Origin: Flavobacteriaceae bacterium UBA2000
GTDB taxonomy: Bacteria; Bacteroidota; Bacteroidia; Flavobacteriales; Flavobacteriaceae
Reading direction: 5' to 3'
DNA length: 21,328 nt
Assembly (NCBI GenBank): GCA_002335345.1
Contig: DDCS01000174.1
Coordinates: forward strand, 10,400 to 31,727
Under the pieces are notes generated by a model. It saw nothing but the letters and a program-made list of their open reading frames with translations, ran no database searches and was not told where the DNA came from. Shown one piece after another: positions 1-7,300 of the stretch; positions within the stretch are counted from its first letter, which is position 1, and every line of letters begins with the position of its first letter. The translations under genes were made by a program, and so were the position numbers.

Positions 1-213
1 CAAATTCAAGAAGATCCCACGACGATGGTGCGGGTTGATGTTGAAGCACAGCGTCTCGAGTTGATCGGCACGGAACTAAGCACAGGGTTTGACATAGATC
101 CTTATAAAAAAACTTGTCTGATTAACGGTTATGATGATATCGACTATTTGGTCAGCAAACGTGCTGTCATAACGGCTTTTGAAGCCAAACAAGAACAAAT
201 TCTAAAGGCTTAA
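1..213 (+). CDS. leuD: 3-isopropylmalate dehydratase small subunit, C-terminal part
   Basis: This is the last 70 codons of a gene that begins before the window; the frame is open from base 1. LeuD is the small (swivel-domain) subunit of isopropylmalate isomerase. With LeuC it converts 2-isopropylmalate to 3-isopropylmalate in leucine synthesis, in the cytoplasm. The visible tail has the LeuD ending in which a 'F-x-I-D-P-(Y/F)-K-K-x-C-L-x-N-G-x-D-D-I' stretch precedes the last helix. The small subunit is usually about 200 residues, so roughly two thirds is missing. leuB follows after 29 bases in the same direction, which fits a leu operon. The product call rests on this tail and on the neighbour. 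Confidence 0.85.
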   Translation, partial: QIQEDPTTMVRVDVEAQRLELIGTELSTGFDIDPYKKTCLINGYDDIDYLVSKRAVITAFEAKQEQILKA

Positions 214-242
214 ACGATTTTTTGCCGCCATAATAAACACCT

Positions 243-1361
243 ATGAAACTAAATATCGCTGTTTTATCCGGAGACGGTATCGGTCCTGAAGTTACCCAAC
301 AAGCCATCAAAGCGCTTAATGCCGTAGCGGTCGAATGCAATCATCAATTTTACTTCAAACCTGCTGAGGTAGGGGCCATTGCCATTGACCGCACGGGCAC
401 ACCACTTCCTGAGTCCACGTTAGCGCTGTGCAAAGACACTGACGCCATACTTTTTGGCTCAATAGGCCACCCAAAATACGACAATGACCCCAAGGCTAAG
501 GTCCGTCCGGAACAAGGTCTATTGGCCTTGCGCAAGTCCTTAGGACTTTACGCAAACATTCGTCCCGTTAAAGCCTACGAGACCCTTTTGGATCAGTCTC
601 CGCTTAAAAGAGAAATTATCAGTGGCACGGATATTTTGATGTTTCGGGAACTTACTGGAGGGATTTATTTTGGCCAAAAAGAACTGAGCGAAGATGGCAA
701 TTCAGCCTCCGATCTTTGTGTGTATCACAAACATGAAATTGAGCGTATCGCCCATCTGGCATTTAAAGCGGCCCAAAACCGGAGAAAAAAGGTCACCTTG
801 GTCGATAAAGCAAATGTGCTCGAGAGCTCACGACTTTGGCGCCGTGTGGTACAAGAAATTGCCCCAAATTACCCCGAGGTAAGTTTTGAGGTTCTGTTTG
901 TGGACAATGCGGCCATGCAACTTATTTTAAACCCAAGTGATTTCGACGTTTTGCTTACCGAAAACATGTTTGGCGACATCCTCAGTGATGAAGCCAGTGT
1001 CATCGGGGGTTCGATTGGTCTTTTGGCCTCGGCTTCAGTGGGTGATCAATACGCCTTATTTGAACCCATTCACGGCTCTTATCCTCAAGCGACGGGTAAG
1101 GGAATTGCAAACCCCATCGCCTCAATTTTATCTGCCGCCATGCTCCTTCAACATTTTGACCTCCACACGGAGGCGCAAATGATCGAAGAGGCGGTGGAAA
1201 AAGCCCTTGAACTGGATATCGTCACACCAGACTTAAACCCAAGCAATACGGGAATCACAACAAGCATTGTGGGTGATTTTATCTACGACTACATCTTGCA
1301 CCCCGAAGATCGACATCTCAACAGCAAGCAGGTCTATCTGGGTCAATCCACTATTATCTAA
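243..1361 (+). CDS. leuB: 3-isopropylmalate dehydrogenase
   Basis: LeuB oxidatively decarboxylates 3-isopropylmalate to 2-oxoisocaproate with NAD+, the third leucine-specific step. The 372-residue length is normal for the family. Visible family motifs are GDGIGPEV near residue 10, the substrate-binding segment LRKSLGLYANIRP (about 97-109), RELTGGIYFG, DKANVLESSRLWR, the metal-binding NMFGDILSDEAS, and the cofactor loop EPIHGSYPQATGKGIANP. All key acidic and arginine positions appear intact. The ATG at 243 is preceded by an A-rich stretch with no clear Shine-Dalgarno, as is usual in Bacteroidota. It lies 29 bases after leuD and is the last gene of the rightward leu operon, ending just before a strong hairpin terminator. 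Confidence 0.96.
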   Translation: MKLNIAVLSGDGIGPEVTQQAIKALNAVAVECNHQFYFKPAEVGAIAIDRTGTPLPESTLALCKDTDAILFGSIGHPKYDNDPKAKVRPEQGLLALRKSLGLYANIRPVKAYETLLDQSPLKREIISGTDILMFRELTGGIYFGQKELSEDGNSASDLCVYHKHEIERIAHLAFKAAQNRRKKVTLVDKANVLESSRLWRRVVQEIAPNYPEVSFEVLFVDNAAMQLILNPSDFDVLLTENMFGDILSDEASVIGGSIGLLASASVGDQYALFEPIHGSYPQATGKGIANPIASILSAAMLLQHFDLHTEAQMIEEAVEKALELDIVTPDLNPSNTGITTSIVGDFIYDYILHPEDRHLNSKQVYLGQSTII

Positions 1362-1365
1362 CAAG

Positions 1366-1395
1366 AAAATGCCCCGCTCACGCGGGGCATTTTTT
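1366..1395. terminator. Bidirectional intrinsic terminator between leuB and ilvC
   Basis: A perfect 12-bp stem pairs 1366-1377 with 1382-1393 (core GCCCCGC/GCGGGGC flanked by A/T pairs) around a TCAC loop, and is followed by a T run. The left arm begins with AAAA, so the reverse strand also ends in T's. It lies 4 bases after the leuB stop and about 46 bases past the ilvC stop. One hairpin can therefore end both the leu and the ilv transcripts. Confidence 0.93.
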
Positions 1396-1441
1396 ATTAA
1401 CCATAAACAAAATGTATTTAGCCGAATCTCGGAAAGTACAT

Positions 1442-2917
1442 TTATTTGGTATTGAGCGTTTTCATCGCCGTCATGGCAAGACGTAAACGCTTCCCCACGT
1501 GCTCTATGGGATGCTCAGCAATTTCTTGGTTGACCTGAATCAAGGCCTTATTCTCGATTTCATGACCATAATGGCCTAAACCAACATCTTCAGGCACAAC
1601 CTGGGTCTTCATAAAATCCGTCAAAAGTGGTTTTGCAGCATGGTCAAATAGATAACAACCATATTCGGCTGTGTCTGAAATAATTCTATTCATTTCGTAG
1701 AGCTTTTTTCGCGCCACGGTATTGGCGATCAAGGGCAGCTCATGGAGTGACTCGTAATAAGCCGATTCTTCGATGATCCCCGCCGACACCATAGTCTCAA
1801 AGGCCAGTTCAACCCCCGCTTTGACAAAGGCCATCATCAAAATACCTCGATCAAAGTAAGTCTGCTCAGGCCATGTTGCATTTTGGGCCTGGGTCTTTTC
1901 AAAAGCCGTCTCCGCAGTCGCCGCCCGCCATGTGAGCAAGTCGTGATCCTCATTGGTCCAGTCTTCCATCATCCCGCGTGAAAAAGCCCCACTGATAATA
2001 TCATCCATATGCTTTTGAAATAGCGGGGTCCAAATCGATTTCAAGGTTTCTGACAGTTCATTGACTCTTAATTTAGCCCCATTGGTCAATCGATTCATCA
2101 TGTGCGTTATTCCTCCATGCTTAAGCGCTTCAGTTTGCGCCTCCCAGCCGTATTGAACTTGTCGCGCGGCTTCCTCTGGAGCCACACCCAAGCCCACCAT
2201 ATGATCAAATATTAAAATAGAGCCGGTTTGCAAGACACCACACAATATGGTTTGCTCACCCATCAAATCACTTTTTACCTCAGCGACAAAGGAGGAGGCC
2301 AAAACACCAGCGCGGTGGCCTCCGGTAGCATAAGCATAGGCTTTGGCCTGAGCCCACCCTTTTCCGTGTGGATCATTCTGCGGATGGACCGCAATAAGGG
2401 TGGGCACCCCAAATCCACGTTTATACTCTTCTCGAACCTCTGAACCGGGACACTTTGGAGCGACCATGATTACGGTCAAATCTTCGCGAACCTTCATCCC
2501 TTCCTCAACGATATTAAATCCATGAGAATACGATAAAGTGGCTCCTTGTTTCATCAGCGGCATAACGCGCTTGATGACTCCTGTATGTTGTTTGTCTGGG
2601 GTTAAGTTACAGACCAAATCTGCCTCTGGAATCAAAGATTCAAAAGTCCCTACGTCAAATCCATTCGCGGTGGCGTTTTGAAAAGAAGCACGCTTTTGAT
2701 CGATGGCCTCCTGTCTTAGCGCGTAGGACACGTTTAAACCCGAGTCGCGCATATTCAGGCCTTGATTGAGTCCTTGAGCACCACAGCCCAAAATGACCAC
2801 TTTTTTCCCGGCCAAAGCCTTAGTGCCCTCATCAAATTCATCCGCATCCATAAATCGGCATTGACCCAATTGGGCCAGTTGTTCTCTTAAGTTTAGGGTA
2901 TTAAAATAATTTGTCAT
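1442..2917 (-). CDS. ilvC: Ketol-acid reductoisomerase, long (class II) form
   Basis: IlvC isomerises and reduces acetolactate or acetohydroxybutyrate to the dihydroxy acids of valine and isoleucine synthesis, using NADPH and Mg2+. At 491 residues it has the length of the E. coli enzyme (class II, duplicated C-terminal domain), not the roughly 330-residue class I form. The Rossmann motif GCGAQG is at residues 44-49. R68, R76 and S78 match the residues that bind the NADP 2'-phosphate in E. coli. Metal and substrate motifs ESAYYESLHELPLIAN and EVKSDLMGEQTILCG are present. The ATG is at 2917, 9 bases after the ilvN stop. It is the last gene of the ilvD-B-N-C operon. Confidence 0.97.
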   Translation of the reverse strand: MTNYFNTLNLREQLAQLGQCRFMDADEFDEGTKALAGKKVVILGCGAQGLNQGLNMRDSGLNVSYALRQEAIDQKRASFQNATANGFDVGTFESLIPEADLVCNLTPDKQHTGVIKRVMPLMKQGATLSYSHGFNIVEEGMKVREDLTVIMVAPKCPGSEVREEYKRGFGVPTLIAVHPQNDPHGKGWAQAKAYAYATGGHRAGVLASSFVAEVKSDLMGEQTILCGVLQTGSILIFDHMVGLGVAPEEAARQVQYGWEAQTEALKHGGITHMMNRLTNGAKLRVNELSETLKSIWTPLFQKHMDDIISGAFSRGMMEDWTNEDHDLLTWRAATAETAFEKTQAQNATWPEQTYFDRGILMMAFVKAGVELAFETMVSAGIIEESAYYESLHELPLIANTVARKKLYEMNRIISDTAEYGCYLFDHAAKPLLTDFMKTQVVPEDVGLGHYGHEIENKALIQVNQEIAEHPIEHVGKRLRLAMTAMKTLNTK

Positions 2918-2926
2918 GGTTGATAT

Positions 2927-3460
2927 TTATGCCTGGGCAAATTGAGCCAACAGGTCCGTTATATTCATTTTTTCTTTAGTTACGGCGATACGGCCAGAAC
3001 GCACAAATTGCATGATGCCAAAAGGTTTTAACTCGCGGTATAGCAGGTCTACCTCGTGACGACGTCCGGACTTTTCCAGGACGAAGAAATCTCGGTTTAC
3101 GGTTACAATGCGGGCATTGCTGTCTTTAATAATATTTTGGATTTGGCGCTCCTCGAAGAGCAAATCACTTTTTACCTTAAACAAACAAGACTCTTGATAT
3201 ATCGTTTGCTCATCGGTGTGGTAATAGGCCTTAATCACCTCAACCTGTTTTTCGATTTGCCCCAATATTTTGCGCATTTGGTCCTCGGTAATATGGACTA
3301 ACAAAGTAAATCGACTCACGCCCTCTATTTCTGAGACCGAGGAACTCAAACTTTCAATATTAATATGACGCCTTTGAAAGATCGCCGAAATGCGATTCAG
3401 CAGACCGACATTATCCTCTGTATAGATGGAAACCGTGTATAAATTTTTTTCTTCTTTCAT
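2927..3460 (-). CDS. ilvN: Acetolactate synthase small (regulatory) subunit
   Basis: This is the regulatory subunit of acetohydroxyacid synthase; in the family it raises activity and confers feedback inhibition, usually by valine. An ACT domain covers about residues 6-75, with the characteristic N-V-G-L-L-N-R-I-x-x-(I/L)-F and R-x-x-x-I-x-x-L-x-x-x segments. A C-terminal small-subunit domain follows. I chose the ATG at 3460 (177 residues). A GTG two codons upstream at 3466 is also in frame, but the ATG gives the usual start just before the ACT domain and lies 13 bases after the ilvB stop. It sits between its catalytic partner ilvB and ilvC. Confidence 0.93.
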   Translation of the reverse strand: MKEEKNLYTVSIYTEDNVGLLNRISAIFQRRHINIESLSSSVSEIEGVSRFTLLVHITEDQMRKILGQIEKQVEVIKAYYHTDEQTIYQESCLFKVKSDLLFEERQIQNIIKDSNARIVTVNRDFFVLEKSGRRHEVDLLYRELKPFGIMQFVRSGRIAVTKEKMNITDLLAQFAQA

Positions 3461-3473
3461 AATCACATGGCAA

Positions 3474-5207
3474 TTAACTGAGTCTGATCTCCGATACTGA
3501 GGCCCCTGAAGGAATCATGGGAAACACATTGGCCTCAGGCTCTACGACCACTTCTAAAAAATAAGGGCCCTGATGGGCGAGCATCTCGGCTACGGCCTCG
3601 TTTAAATCCTCTCTTTGCGTCACCTTTTTGGCCGGAATGTGATACGCGTTGGCAATGAGTCCAAATTCAGGATTAATGAGTTCCGTTGAGGCGTAGCGCT
3701 TATCAAAAAACAGTTGTTGCCATTGGCGCACCATACCCAAAAAATTATTATTTAAGAGCACAATTTTTACGGCAGCTTTGGTTTGAAAAATTGTCCCTAA
3801 TTCTTGAATATTCATTTGGTAACCGCCATCGCCGATAACAGCAACCACGGTTCGGTCTGGAGCGGCCATTTTTGCACCAATAGCCGCGGGCAAGGCAAAG
3901 CCCATGGTCCCCAAGCCTCCTGAAGTGATATTGCTTTTGGTCCGCTTAAATTCGGCATAGCGACAGGCGATCATCTGGTGCTGTCCTACATCGGTGACAA
4001 CCGCTGCTTGACCCTGGGTGTATTCATTAATACTTCGAATAACCTCGCCCATGGTCAGACCTGGTTTGGTCGGATATAAATCCTTATGAATGATTTTTTC
4101 TTCTTCAATACCATGGAGCTCGGCAAATCGATTGAGCCAATCCGCATGATTGTTCGGCGCGCACAATTCGCGCAAGGCCATTAAAGCTTTTTTGGCATCT
4201 CCAAGGACCGCAACATCTGTTTTTACATTCTTGTCGACCTCTGCAGGATCAATTTCAATATGGATAATTTTAGCTTGTTTGGCGTAGGTCTCTAAATTTC
4301 CCGTCACACGGTCATCAAATCGCATCCCCACAGCCAACAGCACATCGCATTCGTTGGTCAACATATTGGGCGCATAATTGCCATGCATCCCCACCATGCC
4401 CACATTAAGTGGGTGATCGGTATCGATTGCCGAAGCACCGAGAATGGTCCATGCTGCTGGGATTCCAGTATGCTCAATAAAGGCCTTTAACTCCTTTTCG
4501 GCTTGAGATAAAATAATCCCCTGTCCCCAAATCAGAAATGGTTTTTTTGCCCCGTTGAGTAACTCAGCCGCGGCGCTTAAATCTTCTTGTTTGATTTTTG
4601 GCTCAGGAGTATAACTGCGAATCCCCGTGCAAGGTTTATACTGGAAATCGAGCATTTCAAACTGAGCGTTTTTGGTAATGTCGATCAGCACAGGACCAGG
4701 ACGACCACTTCTGGCAATATAAAAGGCCTTGGCCAACACTTCAGGAATCTCCTCGGCACAAGTCACTTGATGATTCCACTTGGTCACCGGTGTGGATATC
4801 CCCACTATATCGGTTTCTTGAAAAGCATCACTACCGAGTAAATGCACTCCCACTTGGCCGGTAATACAAACCAGTGGTGTGGAGTCAATTTGCGCATCGG
4901 CGATTCCCGTAACCAGGTTTGTGGCGCCAGGGCCAGAAGTCGCAATGGCCACACCAACGCGTCCAGAAATTCTGGCAAAACCTTGAGCGGCATGTGCTGC
5001 ACCTTGTTCATGACGGGTTAAAACATGATGAATTTGATCTTGAAATTTATAGAGCGCGTCATAAACGGGCATGATCGCTCCTCCTGGGTATCCGTAAAGG
5101 ACATCAACCCCTTCGGCAATAAGGCAACGCACTACAGCTTCACTTCCTGAAATTCTGAGGGTCTCCTCCTGGGAAACTTTACTCTTAACTAAGGTTTGTA
5201 AGGACAT
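3474..5207 (-). CDS. ilvB: Acetolactate synthase large (catalytic) subunit
   Basis: This is the ThDP-dependent catalytic subunit, which condenses two pyruvates to acetolactate, or pyruvate with 2-oxobutyrate. The catalytic glutamate is in RHEQGAAHAA (E67). The ThDP/Mg motif begins GDGGYQMN at residue 459 and ends with NNN about 27 residues later. The FAD-binding region includes the GMVGMHG and GMRFDDRVTG segments. The start is set at the ATG at 5207 (577 residues, MSLQTLV), 10 bases past the ilvD stop. An in-frame GTG at 5237 would add ten residues encoded over the end of ilvD and looks spurious. The order ilvD-ilvB-ilvN-ilvC with short gaps indicates one transcript. Confidence 0.96.
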   Translation of the reverse strand: MSLQTLVKSKVSQEETLRISGSEAVVRCLIAEGVDVLYGYPGGAIMPVYDALYKFQDQIHHVLTRHEQGAAHAAQGFARISGRVGVAIATSGPGATNLVTGIADAQIDSTPLVCITGQVGVHLLGSDAFQETDIVGISTPVTKWNHQVTCAEEIPEVLAKAFYIARSGRPGPVLIDITKNAQFEMLDFQYKPCTGIRSYTPEPKIKQEDLSAAAELLNGAKKPFLIWGQGIILSQAEKELKAFIEHTGIPAAWTILGASAIDTDHPLNVGMVGMHGNYAPNMLTNECDVLLAVGMRFDDRVTGNLETYAKQAKIIHIEIDPAEVDKNVKTDVAVLGDAKKALMALRELCAPNNHADWLNRFAELHGIEEEKIIHKDLYPTKPGLTMGEVIRSINEYTQGQAAVVTDVGQHQMIACRYAEFKRTKSNITSGGLGTMGFALPAAIGAKMAAPDRTVVAVIGDGGYQMNIQELGTIFQTKAAVKIVLLNNNFLGMVRQWQQLFFDKRYASTELINPEFGLIANAYHIPAKKVTQREDLNEAVAEMLAHQGPYFLEVVVEPEANVFPMIPSGASVSEIRLS

Positions 5208-5217
5208 AATCTTTTGT

Positions 5218-6900
5218 TTAAAATTCGTCAGTAACACAACCCTTGGAGGCCGAAGCTACTGTTCTGGCATACTTGTATAATACTCCTCGATCAAATTTCA
5301 ATTTTGGGGCTTGCCAATGGGATTGGCGCTTATGTAATTCCTGATCCGAGATATCCAGAGTTATGCTATTTGTCTCAGCATCAATGGTAATTTGATCCCC
5401 ATCTTGAACGAAAGCAATGGCTCCGCCCTCTTGGGCTTCAGGAGTAATGTGCCCCACAACAAAACCGTGAGTGCCTCCGGAGAATCGACCGTCTGTGATC
5501 AATGCCACATCTTTGCCCAGGCCTGCACCAATAATGGCCGCGGTTGGTTTTAGCATTTCGGGCATCCCCGGCCCCCCTTTTGGACCTTCATAGCGAATCA
5601 CAACCACATCGCCTTTCTTAACCCGTCCTGTACCGATGCCCTCATTGGCGGCATACTCACTATCAAAGACCTTAGCGCGCCCGACGAATCGATGCCCTTC
5701 TTTCCCAGTGATTTTCGCTACGCTTCCCTCTAGAGCCAGGTTGCCAAAAAGCATCTGAAGGTGCCCCGTTGCCTTAATGGGCTGATCCACAGAACGGATC
5801 ACGTCTTGATTGGGCGGTAAGTGGGGTATGTTGAAAAGATTTTCTTCCAATGTTTTTCCAGTCACTGTAAGACAATCCCCGTGGATTAATTTTTGCTTTA
5901 GCAGATATTTTAGAACGGCAGGGATCCCCCCTACGGCATGAACATCTTCCATTAAATATTTTCCACTGGGCTTGAGATCGGCCAAAAATGGGGTTTCATC
6001 GCTGATGCGTTGAAAATCTTTTAAACTAAACTCTATATTCGCTGCGCGGGCAATGGCCAAAAAATGAAGTACGGCGTTAGTCGATCCGCCCAGTACCGTG
6101 ACCAGTCTAATGGCATTTTCCAAAGATTTACGCGTAATGATATCGCTGGGCTTAATGTCCTGAGCAATCAATTGATAAAGCGCAGCGCCCGCCTCTTGAG
6201 CCTCATCTTGTTTTTGCGGACTGAGTGCCGGATTTGAAGAATTATAAGGAAGGCTCATCCCGAGTGCTTCAATGGCGGCCGCCATCGTATTGGCCGTATA
6301 CATTCCGCCACAGGCTCCAGCGCCTGGACATGCTTTTTCAATCACACTTTGATAATCCGCTTCAGAAATCGTTCCAGCCACTTTGCTGCCCCAGGCCTCA
6401 AATGCTGAAACCACATCGAGTTTCTTCCCATTATGACAACCTGAATCTATAGTCCCGCCATAAACCAGGATTGAAGGCCGGTTAAGACGAATCATCGCTA
6501 TAAGGGCCCCAGGCATATTTTTGTCGCATCCCACTACAGTGACTAATCCATCATAACTCATGGCCTGCACCACAGTTTCCATAGAATCTGCGATGATGTC
6601 GCGCGAAGGCAAAGAGTAGCGCATTCCAGGGGTCCCCATAGAAATTCCGTCACTTACCCCAATGGTGTTAAAAATAAGTCCTACGGTCCCCGTAGCCTTA
6701 GTTCCCTGCTTGACCTTTAAGGCCAATGCATTCAAATGCATGTTACAGGGGTTCCCTTCATAACCCGTACTGGCGATCCCTACTAGTGGTTTATTAAAAT
6801 CTTCTGGCGTAAAACCAATGGCATACAACATCGCTTGGGCAGCAGGTTGTGTGGGGTCTTGGGTGACTGTTTTACTGTATTTATTCAAGCCTTGACTCAT
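5218..6900 (-). CDS. ilvD: Dihydroxy-acid dehydratase
   Basis: IlvD dehydrates dihydroxyisovalerate and dihydroxymethylvalerate to the 2-oxo acids of valine and isoleucine. It is an iron-sulfur, Mg2+-dependent enzyme. Candidate cluster cysteines are C52 (GNPCNMH), C125 (GCDKNMPG) and C197 (in CPGAGACGGMY), as expected for the IlvD/Edd family. The C-terminal GRFSGGTHGFVVGHI.PEA block is intact. The start is the ATG at 6900 (560 residues, MSQGLNKYSK), the family's normal beginning. An upstream TTG at 6933 would overlap the putative promoter. It is the first gene of the ilv operon, divergent from metK. Confidence 0.97.
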   Translation of the reverse strand: MSQGLNKYSKTVTQDPTQPAAQAMLYAIGFTPEDFNKPLVGIASTGYEGNPCNMHLNALALKVKQGTKATGTVGLIFNTIGVSDGISMGTPGMRYSLPSRDIIADSMETVVQAMSYDGLVTVVGCDKNMPGALIAMIRLNRPSILVYGGTIDSGCHNGKKLDVVSAFEAWGSKVAGTISEADYQSVIEKACPGAGACGGMYTANTMAAAIEALGMSLPYNSSNPALSPQKQDEAQEAGAALYQLIAQDIKPSDIITRKSLENAIRLVTVLGGSTNAVLHFLAIARAANIEFSLKDFQRISDETPFLADLKPSGKYLMEDVHAVGGIPAVLKYLLKQKLIHGDCLTVTGKTLEENLFNIPHLPPNQDVIRSVDQPIKATGHLQMLFGNLALEGSVAKITGKEGHRFVGRAKVFDSEYAANEGIGTGRVKKGDVVVIRYEGPKGGPGMPEMLKPTAAIIGAGLGKDVALITDGRFSGGTHGFVVGHITPEAQEGGAIAFVQDGDQITIDAETNSITLDISDQELHKRQSHWQAPKLKFDRGVLYKYARTVASASKGCVTDEF

Positions 6901-6930
6901 CGCGATTTCTAGTTCATCAAATAATGGATT

Positions 6931-6938
6931 CAAAACTA
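6931..6938 (-). promoter_or_regulatory. Putative -7 element of the ilv operon promoter
   Basis: On the minus strand this reads TAGTTTTG, matching the Bacteroidota -7 consensus TAnnTTTG. A transcript starting about 7 bases beyond it would leave a leader of roughly 24 bases before the ilvD ATG. The -33 element is weak: the nearest TTGG lies about 24 bases upstream. The assignment rests mainly on consensus and position. Confidence 0.45.
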
Positions 6939-7184
6939 TAAATCCCAGGACATTGCCTCAGGCCAAGAGACGGGGATAATCATAAATTCAATAGCCTTTT
7001 ATCAATATTAAATTATTGATTTACAGAGATCTATAAACAATTTTCTACGAAAGCCAAAGACCCAATATCGATTGTGATTTTTTAATTTCAACCAAAATAG
7101 TCTCGGCAATTGACTCATGGACCAAAGCAACAACCACAGAATAATTCTTCAGCCATTTTAATTTTAGGTTTTGCACGAAATGGC

Positions 7185-7192
7185 TACCTTTG
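7185..7192 (+). promoter_or_regulatory. Putative -7 element of the metK promoter
   Basis: TACCTTTG is an exact TAnnTTTG match. A T-rich ATTTTAG at 7161-7167 lies at the expected -33 distance (3 of 4 matches to TTTG). The predicted start near 7199 is only a few bases before the SAM-II-like aptamer. The transcript would therefore open with the riboswitch and have a leader of about 100 bases. Confidence 0.6.
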
Positions 7193-7200
7193 CCCCGAAT

Positions 7201-7287
7201 TAAGAGGAAAGATTTGACTGATTGCAACCTCGCAAAAAAATGCTAAAGGCAGTAACCCGCCCGATTGCAACAGTATAGGTCCTCTTA
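7201..7287 (+). other. Potential alternative helix and short direct repeat in the metK leader
   Basis: TAAGAGGA (7201-7208) is perfectly complementary over 8 bases to TCCTCTTA (7280-7287), which lies 13 bases before the metK ATG. The first strand contains the 5' half of aptamer helix P1, so the two pairings exclude each other. In addition, GATTGCAAC occurs in the aptamer (7220-7228) and again at 7263-7271, and the second copy is also followed by CAGT and CCTC. This may be the expression platform of the riboswitch. The direction of the effect cannot be decided by eye. Confidence 0.45.
7204..7253 (+). promoter_or_regulatory. SAM-II-like riboswitch aptamer in the metK leader
   Basis: This is a 50-base H-type pseudoknot resembling the SAM-II class, which binds S-adenosylmethionine. 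P1 pairs GAGG (7204-7207) with CCTC (7228-7231). The loop contains GATTTG, then ACTG and ATT; these can pair back with CAGT (7250-7253) and AAT (7239-7241) to make the pseudoknot. The conserved SAM-II sequence blocks occur in the right order and spacing: GATTT (7211-7215), ATTGCAA (7221-7227), an A-rich linker, AATG, and GCTAAAG (7242-7248). The gene downstream is metK, whose product makes the ligand, so feedback repression is the natural inference. The last aptamer base is 47 bases before the ATG and no terminator hairpin follows, which suggests control of translation. No covariance-model search was run. Confidence 0.8.
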
Positions 7288-7300
7288 CAATACATATATT

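Larger units (their letters stand above)
6901..7300. other. Divergent ilvD/metK intergenic region
   Basis: This 400-base gap separates the divergent ilvD and metK starts. The ilvD side carries a TAGTTTTG promoter-like element and an AT-rich inverted repeat (ATCAATA at 7001-7007 with TATTGAT at 7014-7020). Neither strand has a T run after this repeat, so it does not look like a terminator. The metK side carries a promoter element and the SAM-II-like aptamer. Between them (about 7021-7160) only a short leftward reading frame of doubtful value is seen (7045-7137). No convincing gene was found in the gap. Confidence 0.8.

Noticed and set aside
1442..2917. Recent transfer of ilvC from gammaproteobacteria, because it resembles the E. 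coli enzyme
   Set aside because: The long class II form also occurs in Bacteroidota, and neither the base composition nor the gene order looks foreign here. A tree would be needed to claim transfer.
5207..5237. N-terminal extension of ilvB from GTG at 5237
   Set aside because: The extra residues are encoded over the end of ilvD, while the ATG at 5207 gives the normal family start and spacing.
7001..7020. ATCAATA/TATTGAT inverted repeat as a terminator or attenuator of ilvD
   Set aside because: The stem is entirely A/T, and neither strand has a T run after it. It might be an operator, but nothing identifies a regulator.
7045..7227. 60-codon leftward reading frame in the ilvD/metK gap
   Set aside because: It needs a TTG start inside the aptamer region, runs antisense to the metK leader and has no recognisable domain. 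The riboswitch and promoter on the other strand explain the sequence better.
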